Program-made: the position numbers and the translations under genes
Assembly (NCBI GenBank): GCA_025024175.1
Contig: QCXZ01000041.1
Coordinates: 51,827,786 to 51,891,785 of the forward strand
Source: Rhyzopertha dominica
Taxonomy: Eukaryota > Arthropoda > Insecta > Coleoptera > Bostrichidae
Reading direction: 5' to 3'
DNA length: 64,000 nt
In this document: one piece after another, positions 22,641 through 35,129 of the stretch
How positions within the stretch are numbered: position 1 is the stretch's first letter
How the letters are laid out: each line of letters starts with the position of its first letter
Notes under the pieces: generated by a model
Database searches by the model: none
Told to the model about the DNA's origin: nothing
Seen by the model: the letters and a program-made list of their open reading frames with translations, nothing else

Positions 22641-24170
22641 TCTTGGGACTTTTTACGGTTTTTGTTATCTCAATAGGACGCGAAGCGTTTCGAAATAAGT
22701 CCACGCCGTTCGTATAGCGAGTCGCACTCCTACCTTTCACGTGGATATTGTTGGTACATAATTTTTACTGTGATATAAAGTACCAACGCTGATAATAACA
22801 CATGTATTCAGTAATAAATAGTAAAATGGAGAAGGCAAGTTAGTGATAGCACACAAATTATTAATCTATTTTATAATTTAATTAACTAAGGTCTGGAGGG
22901 GGGGAGCAAAGCAGGAATGTCCTGTAGGGTACAACTCAACATAACTGGAAACACGCGTTTATCAAATTTAGGTAGTTAACTAATTAATGAAGTATGTATT
23001 CCATGAATAATCTTCATGGATTTTCTGCAAGGCGACTTAAAACATCTTCTGTGAAATAAAGACCCAAATTGTTTATATGTTCTCTGTGTACACTGATCAT
23101 ACGAGTACAAAGCCCCTTTATTACTAATTCAGTTATTGATGATCTCAGTTAGGTGATATCTAGCGCATTCAATTGCATCGCTCTCACGTTTAACAAAAGA
23201 TGAGTTGATACATTTTATTTGGGAGAATAAAGATCCGTGATCCACATAATGTATAATGATATCATACGAAGTACCAAATGAACGTAAATTTCACCTTAAA
23301 AGATTCTACTAATAGAACCACGATTTCTGATTCAGAATTCACACATATCAAAGACTAATGCATTAACCGATGCGCTTTTAGTACAGTTTCAAGTTTCAAC
23401 TTTTCACACTGGAAGCTTTAAAAATATAAGCTAGGCGTGAATATGTATAGGTGGTAAAGATACGATTGTAACAATTTTTACTCCCCAGGAAAAGAGACAC
23501 GATGGATAACTAACATTATCAAAACCCAGAATGTGGAATGCCCCAGCATTATGCGTCACCCCAACCTTCTTAGATCGCCAGTGCACTACTCTTAAAAATA
23601 AACCAGCTACTTAATATGTTAACCAAATTAAGCTTCATTTAAATAATCTGAAATATATTTAATTGGATATTTAACAACACACCGGCTTTTAATACGTGCT
23701 GATAGTGCTTTTACTGGATTCCTAAAACTTATATTAAATAAACTGACTTTCATAAACGTTAGTTCGGATGGATTTTTTGGTTTTCTGTATTAATCGTTAA
23801 AATGTAATTCGGATTTAGAAATTCGTTACAAAAGTTGGAGTCATCACCGAATATATGATAGATTCTGATGTGTATTCCATATAACAGTAGTTGAACAATC
23901 TTTATAGGAAAAGGTAGAAGAGCTGAACTAAGTAGAAATCGTGACCAAGATAGTCTTTTAAGGCTATCCGCCCTAAGACAACGATTCGTAACAACAAGAA
24001 TGTTGCAGTTACAGCATCAAAACGCACATGGGGTCGATTCAGCTTGGAAGCCATTTGATAATGATTTATTAGAGAAAGTTATTTGCATGGGTCAAATATG
24101 AGTTCTGGATGAAAATTGTGAAATACACTTGCTTATACATGTATTCGTTCTATTTCCATTCTATCATTTC
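22641..24170. other. AT-rich stretch, nothing recognised
   Basis: No open frame of note, no repeat recognised. Confidence 0.5.
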
Positions 24171-24510
24171 TGTTTTTCAGCAGATGATGTGATAATAATG
24201 TCAAGATCAGTTAGAGAACTTTTGAAAGCTATTAAAGAAAGCTACAAAGATCAGGAAAAGTAGAAGATCTAGAACTGAAAGGCAATAAAACCAAATATAT
24301 TAAGATTGAAACAGATGAAAAAAAAAGAAGGGGAAAGGACAGACTGGTATTGTAAAAGGATGGCTAGTTGGACGAAATAGGAAGAGGACATGTTAAAAAT
24401 TTAGATGCTTGACTGAGATGGTTAGGTTACTTTTTGAGAATGAAAGATGGGAGTAAACACAAGGCTCGTGGAGAACAGGGGTTGGTCAAGTGGGAATTAG
24501 AGAAAAACTG
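24170..24510 (+). pseudogene. Non-LTR reverse transcriptase fragment (RTE-like)
   Basis: The plus strand encodes FSADDVIIMSRSVRELLKAI, the catalytic box with Y changed to S but both Asp kept. A frameshift follows, then LELKGNKTKYIK (usual form GLxVNxxKTKYM). After a gap comes LRWLGYFLRMKDGSKHKA, the W-L-G-H-x-x-R-M tail typical of RTE-like elements. It is short, frameshifted and lacks both ends. Confidence 0.7.
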
Positions 24511-24639
24511 ATCAAGGGATATTTGAGAGGTACCAAAGTGTAGCATGAAGTTTTCTCATATGCAAAACATACCAAATTCTGACTGAACTAATATTATTGT
24601 TGGGGTTCTCAGAAAATTAGACCTTTATCGCGAACAGTC

Positions 24640-24980
24640 ATAATTTTAGCAAACGGCAAAGCGGAAACCTACCAGATAATGAAATCTGGGTAACCATTTT
24701 TTCGAGTGGGAGCATTAGAAGCCGTTTATGCCACCCGACGTCCCAAATCTCGTTCGTCAGAGAAAAATTTCGCCGGGCCAAGTCGCCAACCGCAGTCATC
24801 ACTTCGCCCACCTCGCGCCGGCAGTAAGCCATCCTGATTGACAGACAAGATTGTCGGGTGACGGATACGTTCATCGCTTCTGTCCGAGAGACCGACTGGT
24901 GCCACAGGCGCAACCACCCACGCGTCTTACCTTCGACGAGGTGAATGCAAGACGATCGTTTTGCGATCTTCTTCTTGTTC
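24640..24980. promoter_or_regulatory. GC-enriched island, candidate regulatory DNA
   Basis: Isolated CpG-rich block in AT-rich DNA. Two overlapping minus-strand frames (24638-24913 and 24726-24917) are read from the same bases in different phases, so at most one could be real, and neither has a recognisable domain. Confidence 0.28.
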
Positions 24981-26940
24981 GTCTTGGTTACTACTGAGAT
25001 TATTAATTTCGGATGCGATCATTAACGTTCATTTGGGAGAATTGTATAGAAGTATGAAGAAACGTTTCTAATGACGCTTCATAGTCTTTTCTATCTTTAA
25101 CTATTTTTGGAAACTACCTAGTGCTTTTAACTGTAGAAGGCTAGGGAATACCATTTAACTTATAGTGGCAATTAGGAAATTCTTGACGCTGACAGTTTTG
25201 TGCTTACTTTCCTCAAAAAGAATTAAGTAACATGATTTTTACATTGAGAGCATGTAAAAGAACCGTATATTCCTTAAATGGATTAACAAAGTGCGATATT
25301 ATGATAGAAATCATTCAAAATAACAGTCATTGAAAAATGAGAGAGACAACTGTTATAAAATAGAAAAACATTTTATATCCAGCTTTACCAAAAACTCAAA
25401 GAAATAGATTTTCAAAACGTAACTAATTTTTTGTGAATTATGTGAAAAATGGACAGTTAATGTTTGGGCAATTACTCCGGATATACTATAATGAGTTAAA
25501 GATAATAATAAAAATAGCTTTAAACAGTATAAAAATTTATCCCTTCCCTATTTAAAAAAGTCAGGATATCCTTGGTTAAAATTTTCTAAATTCAAATAAC
25601 TGCATCCAACAAAACTAAAGACAAATTTCGTTTAAATTTTAACCTTGTTCACAAAATCTAAACTTTCGAGATTTTAACTTGACCAAGATGTCACAATCTT
25701 GACATAAGAAAAATCGTGACTAGTTTCCAAAGCCATGCTAAAACTATTGAATGAATTTAAATCTGCAATTTAAAAAATGTCATATTTTATATAAAAACAA
25801 CCTATATGTATATGATTGATTAAGTAGGTGGAAGTATTTTTAGTTTGTAGCCTTAAGTAGTATCCACCTGTGGATGCTTAACATATTTGTGCTGTTACCA
25901 AAATATCTGTGCTATCATCAATACAAAAATTATTTTTAAAAGCTTCTGAACTGAAACATTCATTCAAGCTGATTACTAAGAACTTTTACCAATTAGACAC
26001 CTAACAATTATTTGTATTCTCAGCTATTCGAATCACGAATTTTGCTCAAAATAAATCTTTCTGATTTTCCAGCTCTATACAAAACAACAACAGCCCTGAA
26101 ATCTAAGTTTGATGGTACATCATCTAGGGTAGCAGAATTTTTAGCTAAGGAAATTCTAGGAAGGCAGTGTTTACATTTTGTGTTAACGCAAGCTCCAGAC
26201 AGTAGGTGAACATGTCTCGCAAGCATTAAATGAAATTTTTATTTTCCAATCTCTTAAGTCTTAGAAATAGATAGCTTTGTTTGTGTAGCTGTCTGAGAAT
26301 TTGACACTGCTGGTGTCAGTGGAACATTTAAATATCCACTAGTGTAAAGACTAAATGATACTAAATCTGAACCTGTGCCTTTTCAATGTTTATAGAAACT
26401 GTTAGCGTTAATTGGTTAACAAATATTTTTAAATGCACTGAGATATGTGTAGTTATAGTGGCACATCGACAAACGAACAAATCAAGACACAATCAGAGAT
26501 TATAACATTTTTCACTTCGGAGGGAAGCTTTAGTTATACAATTACAATAGCCGGAGTGTTAATGAGCATGTCGTAATAAAAGGAAATAAAAAGTCATGAC
26601 TACTGCAACAGCATGACATTATTTGCAATACATAAAATATCATTAGCACTGATTAATTACCCACATTGGAAAAACATGATAATTTATGTCTGGCATTTTG
26701 ATATGGAATAAATGATTCATTCGTAGAGTATTATTGCCACCACACTATCGTATCCTTTCTTGTGCTTTCCGGAATCCAAAGTATTGTCGTAAATGACTAT
26801 AGTTAAGGCAACTACCTCAAGAATTACGAAGCTACTGCTCGAAGAAGCCATAAAATAATAACAATCGTAAACCAAAATAGTGGCCATAAAATATAAACAC
26901 CAGCTATTAACTGTCGATATCGCTGCCAAAACTTGGTATA
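24981..26940. other. AT-rich stretch, nothing firmly recognised
   Basis: About 2 kb of AT-rich DNA. Opposite-strand frames at 26012-26226 and a minus-strand frame at 26717-26950 show no recognisable family. Confidence 0.45.
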
Positions 26941-27400
26941 ACCAATTCACCTCGCCATATTACAGCATTTACTGTCGGAACCATTCGCACCGTATCAGTT
27001 TTGGTCCCTGGTACTGTTAATCTCTGCAACCAGGGATTTTGATGGCGACTCCACGGATATAAATCAAAACCGTTTTATTCCACCAATAAATTTCTAGCCG
27101 ATTTTTTCGTGCATGCCTAATAACAGGATAAAAGTTATTAAAAATTCCGTTGTAAGTGACCCCACGCTGCGTGGAGCCCGCTCTACGCCTATTTTAAATT
27201 ACCGCGTTGTCAAATTAGTTTTATGGTAATTTTTCGGTTGCACAATGAGGATGGTCTTGATTGATAACCAATAAAACCATGCATTAGCGCAAATACGCGT
27301 CCGTGGTTAATTCTAAACGCTGCGCTACGGTTATCTACTTGATAAATTGACGCAGAACGAAAAGCAAGCTGGAGCTAAACTGCCAATTTGTTGCATGATG
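26941..27400. promoter_or_regulatory. GC-enriched island, candidate regulatory DNA
   Basis: Repeat-free block with CCAATAAA/AATAAAAC, TTTTATGG and TGATTGAT-like words (for example TTGATTGATAACCAATAAAA near 27256). It looks like the other islands. Confidence 0.3.
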
Positions 27401-27489
27401 CACAGCAGCAAGTGACAGCAACGCCATTATTCTATTTTCTGTTCCAATTCTGATTATTGTTCATAGAAATTTGGTGATCTAAGTAATGT

Positions 27490-29110
27490 ATCTATGACTT
27501 TGATTGAACGAGAAACAAAAAAATTATTGAAGAAGGGAGAAGAAATATTACTCTTATACTTAATCATGGTGATTTGCAAAAAAAGAAAAAGCATATATCT
27601 GTACCTCAGAGGTCAACTGTGTTGTCACAAATTTTCAATTTTCATGAAAGACAACCCTCAAGAAAAGAAAGGCTGTTGCTGAAAAAGGGTATATTTCTAA
27701 GAGAAAGAAGATTCTGAAAGCCTGACAGCTGGGTAAATTGTGTAAAGAGACATGTAAACTGAAATGTTTTCAAAACATTCAAGAAGACAGAAAGACCAAA
27801 ATTTTCTCGCAGATATTAATAAAATGCCTCACTTTGTTGCATCCAGTAACGTATTGAAGCATGCAGTCTATTTTCTATAAACCTTAAACATTTCCCATTT
27901 GTAACAACCGCTTTTTTCAAAAAGGAATGTATAAGCCTTCTGTCCAAATATCAAAATGGAAAAGCAACCTCACCCAATAAAAATTTTGATGATGTAAAAA
28001 ATGCACTAAGAAACCATATTCTGAAATTCGCTGTCCTAGAATCACATTACATACCTCCAAAAATATCTTGGAAATTATTTAAATTTGTCTTGAATGTATT
28101 TTCTTTGTAATGACCAGTTCCTGGAACGTAGAATTCCTGTAAAAGGAGTGGTTCTATTCAGATATTTTTAATACCGAATTTAATTACTATTTCAAATCAC
28201 CTTATAATGAGATGTGATAAATGCGATAGTTTATTGGCAAAGCTGCGAAATTCATCTAACATAAATAAAAGATCGCTGATACAATCTAATTATGTCAAAC
28301 ATATCAATGAAGCCAATAAGAGGCACATATTAAAGAAAATGGATAAAGAACTATCTAAGCAGAACATCGAGAGAATAGTTGATTTTGTAAAATACCTGCC
28401 AACACCGTTATTAATAAATGCAAGAAGNTTTTCTTCTCCAAAACTTTGGACATTAAAGGCCTAACATCTAAAAAGACACCTGCTGCATGTGGGAGAAGAG
28501 TATAGCTAGCAGAGATGCAAACGAAATGGCATCATGTCAGATGAAGCGGGCATTATTCTCAAATACGACCCTCATGCAAGTAGAAGAACTAACAATGTGG
28601 CAGATAACTGTCCATGTTAAAACAGGAACTTGAATGTAGTGATGGCTTATTCCTACATTATAAAATATCAGCCTTAAAATAATAAATCACAAGTAATTAC
28701 TGAGAGGTCACACCCACTTCAAAATTGGACAGTGGTCACTCCTTCACTGAGAGAGAAAAGATTCAACAATTTCGGATCATGACATCATGAAACTGGCGAC
28801 AAATGGTTAGAATTGCTAGCAAGCAAAATTCGTTTGCCGTTTTGAGTATGGAAACACCAGTCCCTTTTTAAGATTCCAGTACTCAATATGTGGCAAATAA
28901 TAAGAATATTAAGGGAAATGACTTTTTTATGTCCAAAATTGTTCATCCTCAGATTCAGGCAACCAAACCGGGAAGGATTTTTCTGCAAGGTCAACTTCGA
29001 TGATGTCTGTGAAGAAGTGTTTTCCAACTGGGTTCCGAAAACCTTCCATCATTTTTATAATACCCAAGCTCATGAAAACAGAGTGCATGATGACTGTTGG
29101 AATGTANATA
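27490..29110 (+). pseudogene. Decayed member of an insect multicopy QNRN-motif family
   Basis: Fragments of one protein can be read in order on the plus strand across several frames. They are CKLKCFQNIQED (27760), NHILKFAVLESHY (28010), a CDKCD knuckle starting MRCDKCDSLLAKL (28207), YLPTPLLINAR (28392), a PxQNRN-like segment read as NCPCxNRNLN (28615), and EREKIQQFRIMTS with NWRQMVRIASKQ (28750-28830). This order matches a large uncharacterised family, often present in many copies in insect genomes, whose core contains W(D/N)E/K...RG..E..SC and SDNC..QNRN motifs. That family is probably transposase-derived, with the DNC motif as a catalytic candidate. Many stops and shifts make this copy dead. 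Family recognition is from memory of motif order only. Confidence 0.5.
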
Positions 29111-29855
29111 AATAATGTTACTTTGAAATATTATTATCGAACAAAATAAACAATAAAANAATAATANTAAATCCCAAAATACAGTGAAAATGGATTCAGG
29201 TAAACAGTACCAACTCCACTTTATTATTAAAAACGTTTTCATAAGTGAATTTTAAAATCCAGTCCAGTCACGGTCTCACTATCAAATATTTGTCGGTTTT
29301 TAATAACGTTGTGCGATCCTGAACAAATTGCACAATATGGCTTAACACAGTAAGTGTACCTCCGATGTACAGATTATATTTAGTACAAATTCTTAGTATC
29401 TACCTTAAGGGTGTTCAAATATACAATACCTTATCAACTGTCCAAATTTCTAAGTTAGTTATATTAGTGCTTTTAGTGGCTTTTGTTATTTTTTAAACGT
29501 TTCTCTACACTCTTAAACCATATTTAACATAAGAAAGAATGAAGACATATCTTATGGTGCAAAATTTAATAATTTACGCAACTTTGTTTAAATGCAACAA
29601 ACATCAAAAGATGCTTAATGCGAATGCAGTATGAAACATACGTTAGAATATACATTATGACTTGATTCTGTTAAGCAAATTGATAATTCCGTGTACTAGA
29701 CAAGCGAAAATTCTTAATCACGCGTACATTATCAAGTGTAGTTCTGCAAAGCATCACTTACATTTTTTAAACGTAGTTCAGTGCTGCATTTAGGCCTCCA
29801 GCAGTCAGTCCACAGGTAACTAAAACACCCAGAAGTCAATTTCGAGAACGCAAAT
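29111..29855. other. AT-rich stretch, nothing recognised
   Basis: A few N bases near 29107-29170. No gene or repeat recognised. Confidence 0.45.
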
Positions 29856-30070
29856 TGAAGAACACCCCGCATTTAACCCGTACGCACGCTAATCACCGAC
29901 GATACTGAGACAATAAACGACGCACTAAAATGATACCTCACCCGCCACAAAATGGACTGGCCCTTTTTTTGCCGTTGCTCCGCCGGCTCGGAGCGCGCAA
30001 AAAAGTGTTCACTAGCATGTAAACACGTGCGACGTTATAAATTTAATGCGCAGTATTTGGGTTTAAATTA
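29856..30070. promoter_or_regulatory. Small GC-enriched island
   Basis: Short CpG-rich block with AACACGTGCG (E-box, near 30024), GTTATAAATTTAAT and CAATAAACG words. No coding frame. Confidence 0.25.
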
Positions 30071-30515
30071 AAGGTGATAATGTTTGTACAGATACCTGTT
30101 TTATCATTTAGTGTATACGAGGATGGTCCAAAAAGTCGTAATTTTAAACCAGCGGCAATGTATGATTATTTTGATTGCTGCTACATTCCGATGTAGTATG
30201 TTTGTAGTTATATAAATTCTCACGATAAAAATAATTAATTTGATAGTTTTTTTATATAAGAAGACTAGAAATCATTCCAAATTTAAGAACTCTAAAGGTG
30301 CAAAGTCAGGACAACGCACATGGTAAGTACTGTATCTTGCATGCATTTACATGGTTTAATTTTTTTACAGCTACTAACACTATAGGAGCAAAATCTAATT
30401 AATTCATTTCGATGAATTGGGTTCTAAGGTATTACGTTTCGTATTTTTGTGGGTGTACCGTGTGTTCTTTCGCTAACTTAAAGTAGATTTGCATAGCTAC
30501 ACGAAGTTTCTATTG
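30071..30515. other. AT-rich stretch, nothing recognised
   Basis: No feature recognised between the small island and the second QNRN-family copy. Confidence 0.4.
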
Positions 30516-30519
30516 TCTA

Positions 30520-30835
30520 AAATTTTGAACCTTCATTTACACTATTACGGACCAACGTCTAAAAGGACAACCTGTTGCATGTGGAACAAGAGTATAGCTG
30601 GTAGAGATGCCAACGAAATGGAATCATGTCGGCTGGAGCGGGCATTATTTTCAAATTTGGCTCTCGTACAAGTAGAAGAACTAAAAACATGGTTAGATAA
30701 CTGGCCATTTCAAAACAGGAACTTGAATGCAATGACTAGTAGCAGTAGTAATATGTTTTATTTGCAGCATAAGTTAGGTCCAACTAAGGTTCAAATGTGC
30801 TACCTTGGGGGACTCCTAACTCTATAGATCCGAAA
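30520..30835 (+). pseudogene. Second, partial copy of the QNRN-motif family
   Basis: Plus-strand frame with MWNKSIAGRDANEMESCR, then VEELKTWLDNWPFQNRNLNA. It is closely similar at DNA level to 28452-28640 in the first copy (for example both share GAGTATAGCT and ACAGGAACTTGAATG), but this copy keeps the frame through the motif. Only the central part remains: the knuckle domain upstream and the C-terminal third are missing. Two copies 2 kb apart on the same strand could be separate insertions or an internal duplication. Confidence 0.5.
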
Positions 30836-30958
30836 GTGGAAAACCGAACTACAACTTGTTATATCATGATGTCAACTGAGATAGCATTAAATATTGTTTT
30901 CATTAAAACCTTAGTAACTGAATTTAGACAAAAAGACCTTATGATTTGACTTATATAC

Positions 30959-31243
30959 ATTAGTTAATTTATTAATAATAAAACACTTGTTTAATCCTAC
31001 TTCCAAACTTTTATTTTTGGCAAAGCCAAATGCCAGCATTTCAACCGCCAAGCGGCCTTCTTCGGTGGCTTAACAAGTATAACAGTTATACTTGTTAAGC
31101 CACCGAAGAAGGCCGCTTGGCGGTTGAAATGCTGGCATTTGGCTTTGCCAAAAATAAAAGTTTGGAAGTAGGATTAAACAAGTGTTTTATTATTATTTAA
31201 TAACTTCCAAAAAACTCCACTATTCATTATTAGTTAATTTATT
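30959..31243. repeat. Fold-back insertion 2: perfect palindrome with 15-bp target duplication
   Basis: Arms 30973-31083 and 31085-31195 are perfect inverted copies (111 of 111 by eye) around a single central base at 31084. The direct repeat ATTAGTTAATTTATT flanks the whole at 30959-30973 and 31229-31243, a perfect 15-bp target duplication. Between the right arm and the right duplication is a 33-bp unpaired extension. The right arm contains CCGAAGA, a GC stem, then GAAA (31103-31129), similar to the hammerhead-like core of fold-back 1. The target duplication argues for real insertion rather than an assembly hairpin. Confidence 0.85.
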
Positions 31244-32030
31244 GTTTCATCCTGTGATAATTGTGTACGTATGATTCTGGAGAGCTGTAGTGAAGCCATC
31301 GTTTTTCTCGAAACCAGACTGGTTCGAATTAATAATATACTGTGATACAAAGTAATTTTACACTTGCATGTGGATAACACGCTCAAAAAAATTAGACAAC
31401 TAGTAACTTCCTTATTGGGCGAAAATCATTAATTTTTTGTTTACGTTGGAAGAGGCAACACTAGAGCAAACTTCCAACCTTCAGTATCCCATACTAATAT
31501 AAAGAGTTGAGTTTTTGAAGAAATGTTATCATATTCCGAAGCATTAGATTTCAGATGTGAGCAATATCGTTAATTGAGTCTAGTTCCAACTTAAAAAATC
31601 GATTTGGGCCCAAGTCTATTATTACTACAGCCTGAGAACTGTTAAAAAATTTACAGAAAATAGTGGCTTATGTTGTCCAAGCCAGAAGATATTATTGGAA
31701 TAGGGTTGTTCAAGATAAGCTATAAAGCAAAAATTTCCAGACATAAAATTTTTCATTTGTCCATCATCTCTACCATAACAAATATCTAATATTTTCATTT
31801 GCATTCAGTCCCCTATCCTTTATTTTTTGCAAGTATTGCCCTCTTTAATTTCTCCTAGTCCCATGCGGTAATAATAATTATACTATCTCGTCTATGTAAG
31901 CCAGAAAAAATCCAATACATCCTATATTTAATGAAACTGAAATTATGAATACTTTGGCAGATAAATATTGGCAAAAGCAAAATAATAATATAATAGTAAT
32001 CTTTGGATCAAACAAACCGTCCGTGTATTG
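31244..32030. other. AT-rich stretch, nothing recognised
   Basis: No gene or repeat recognised. Confidence 0.45.
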
Positions 32031-33280
32031 CAAAATACGGATACCACCTTTTTTCAGTCGCGAGTACCACGCTTACGGCGAATAATGGATCGTTTATTTT
32101 TATTGCTCTTAAATGGAGAAATCTCCAGATGTTTACAACTGCGTGATAGACGTTGCTGACGGTGAAAATGTCTATATTTTAAGACGCACTGGCCGTTAAA
32201 CGGTGCAGATGGAAGAAGCTCCAGTTTTCTTTTTTATTGTGGAAGTCATCTTACGAGATTATGTGACCCCCTCTTGCTTTTCGATTTCGCGTGGTGCGTG
32301 AAGTGTGGACACATGTGATCGTTTTGTAAAAACTTTACAGGTTGCAGAGACAAATAAACAGTTATGTTCGATAAACCTGAAATGTAGATCAAGCTGCTGG
32401 ATATTTGTGGTTCATTTATGAAGCCTCTTCAATTAAAAGACATGCTTTCTTTCGGCTGCACTCCGCCAAATGATGATCTTTTTAAACAATGCGTCACCAA
32501 GGAAGGGTTTCATAGGCTGTCAAATTCTACTTGACCGAGTCGGCGGTACAGTTTCTTGAAAAGACTGTGTCACGGGATGACAAATGCTTCATTTCAAATA
32601 ATTTTTTATGTGAAGGTATCTTATTTTTGTGACTCATCGGAGGTTGAAAAAATGGCTGTCGTAACAGTAAGGAAACTCAAGATTTGATTTAATTTCCTTA
32701 ATAGTCTGGCTACGAAATTTCGCCCAAGATAATATTATACCGCATAATCTCAATAAAGGTTCTTGCTTCGTTAACACCTACAAATCCAACGCCTTCTTCT
32801 CAGGCTCATCAAAACCCACCTCTTAACGAACCAGTCCCTGATAATGCATGCACATCTGTTCTCGCATGATAGGCTCCTAAAGCTCGCACCTCAGTTATTA
32901 AATTTGCCACAATAACCATAAATTGGCGCCCTTGTCAACCGAAACGGACCTGCCGATAATGACGCCATTACGCTTTTTTCCCATCGCGAGCAGGAAGAGC
33001 CAGATATTGAAGGAGGTGAAAAACCGCGCAATGCATAACATGTATATTTAATGCATTATGGTCTAATCATCGCAATTTATTGGTTCATTACGGTGCGTAT
33101 CGTAGGATAATGAAATAGTTCTCACGCTAATACCTAAGTAATCAAGCAGGAAACCGAAACGATTATCTGGTGCGCGATTTTTTAGATCCGCGGAGCAGCT
33201 TCTTCAATAATAACAGCGGCGTTGCCAGCTGCGAGGACATATTCATATCTAGTTGGCCTCGACCCTCCAGTAAAGANANT
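32031..33280. promoter_or_regulatory. Two moderate GC-enriched islands
   Basis: Blocks at about 32040-32340 and 32860-33260 are repeat-free and richer in CpG than the sequence around them. They hold words such as TTTATTTTTATTG and GATAATGAAAT but no open frame. Between them is ordinary AT-rich DNA. Confidence 0.25.
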
Positions 33281-33393
33281 TTAATTCGGTTCCTATAAGT
33301 AACAGCTGTGAGATTTTATAAACAAGGTGTCAAAGTTTGTCATACAAAAGTTCAAATGTGTCTGAGAGAAAGCTAAATCTCAATAGAAACTAC

Positions 33394-33905
33394 TTCCGGT
33401 CAGTTATTAAGTATTTATTTTTGAAAGGGTTACCAGGAAAAAAATCGCTGCTTAGATCCTTCATATGTCACTGTTAGGAAGATCAGATGTCAAAGATGAG
33501 CAAGGCTCAGGATGGCCAATTGAATATTGATACTTTTCTTGACATAATTTTACAAGATCCACGAATTAGACTCACACAAATAACAGAAACGTTGCACATT
33601 TCCTAGGAACGTGGGCTTCATGTTCACTACTGCCCTCGTTTTGAAGATTCCTCAAACTCTTTTGATCGCATTGTCACTATAGACGAAACATGGATCAATC
33701 ACTGCGATCCGGACATTGAAAAATGATCTAAATAGTGGAAGCATTCCAGGTCTCCACGACCCTATGCAAAATTCGGCAGTTGTCTGAGACAGAGATGGAA
33801 AAACTAGATTTCTTGGAACAAAGTATATAACTGACACAGGAGGGCGTTATAATGAGTTGCTAACTAAATTATGCGAAACAATTGTGGAAAAACGACGCGG
33901 AAAAA
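33394..33905 (+). pseudogene. DD34D-type mariner transposase remnant
   Basis: Plus-strand pieces in order: FRSVIKYLFLKGLPGKK (N-terminal helix-turn-helix start, 33394), GRSDVKDEQGSGWPIE (33477, usual GRTSVEDxPRSGRP), VTIDETWINHCDPDIEK (33670, first catalytic Asp), and NELLTKLCETIVEKRRGKS (33850). These are the classic mariner motifs in the right order. The HDNA and SPDLAPSD segments that would carry the second and third Asp are not visible. Deletions, stops and frameshifts show an old copy. Confidence 0.78.
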
Positions 33906-35086
33906 GCTCAAAAAATATTTAAAAGGTACAAGAGCTCCGACAAATAATGAACTCATGTGTGTCACTGATGAGTGGTTTGCAGGACAAGATAAAGATTAAA
34001 ATAATGTGTGGTTTTATATGGTAGGTCAAATAGTAATTGGTTATTACACCTAAAAGGATTAATTTAAGTGCGATTCCAAAATCAGAAACTCTGAACAACC
34101 ATTCAATATATTGTAAAAATACCGAAAATTTTCTAGTAATGGTAAGCAAGACATTTGTGCTCCTGCACCTATTTATATCGAGTATTTGAATGAAAGATTA
34201 TAGGCACTAATGCTCGCAGGACTCTTTTACTGGAGTGGCGCAGGATTCAAAACCGGGGCCTCTCTCTTTCGTTGTCGTTGTAGAATGCAGTATAACAACA
34301 GTCATATATTAATAGAATTGTCGTTTGGCAACAGCGGCGGAGCAAGGTATGTCCTCACAGGTCTCTAGCTTGACCGTTAGCTTGTTACTTTGAATTTACA
34401 ATTTCCCTGTCCTTTTGTTTACGATTCGACTACAGCGATATTTTTTCGTGTTTACATTCGACTAGAGACTGTTTACAAGATAACTTCGTCGCTGGATTCG
34501 CCGCAACAGGCGGTCCACAGCCGGTTACAATGCCCGATCGAAAAGCTAGTTTTAAGAATTTGACGAAATGTAACTTACGACACAATTTTTCGAATGAATA
34601 CAATTTAGAGGTATAGACAATAGATGGAGTAGTGAATTAATCATTAAAAAGGACTAAAAGCTGGAAACAAGTCAATTTTAAATCTTTAGAGGACATCTTG
34701 CAATGGAACATTCGCATCACCCGGCAGTTTCCACTTTTAATTTTTGAATAAAGAAGAGCGATTTTGCAAATCTTTTAAAGCCCTTTAGAAAATGCATAGG
34801 AAAAAGATCAATTTTTTTGTTAATTAAAAAAAAATCCTGGATCAACTTAAGTTACCAAAAAGTATCATGAAACACAATAAAAATTTTGAATTTTATGTAT
34901 TTTAATGTAATCATAAATAACTTACAATTTATTGCAACTGTTTGATAAGGGATGGTGTTATTTAAGTAAGTTTTATATTTTGATCAAAAATCAAATGTAA
35001 CCCTATATAATATAATATTTAGATATAATAGAAGATAATAGAAAATTGTCAATGATCATCAAAATTTTTGCTGGCAAATCGCCGAT
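33906..35086. other. Mostly AT-rich, nothing firmly recognised
   Basis: A somewhat GC-richer part lies at about 34200-34560. A minus-strand frame at 33919-34149 has no recognisable content. Confidence 0.4.
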
Positions 35087-35100
35087 CTAACCTAACCTAA
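35087..35100. repeat. Short telomere-like CCTAA repeat
   Basis: CTAACCTAACCTAA gives nearly three units of the insect telomere repeat (TTAGG on the minus strand). It lies about 60 bp beyond the end of the coding part of the adjacent minus-strand non-LTR element, and may be its 3' tail or chance. Confidence 0.3.
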
Positions 35101-35129
35101 TAAGTTGTAATTTATGGGTAAACGTTTTA

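Noticed and set aside
24120..24190. Splice acceptor TTTCTGTTTTTCAG before the RT fragment
   Set aside because: It lies inside the reverse transcriptase frame (FSADD) and is explained by that sequence.
31310..31345. GGTTCGAATTAAT as a tRNA T-arm
   Set aside because: No matching acceptor stem, anticodon arm or A/B box pair around it; no tRNA or rRNA gene was recognised anywhere in the window.
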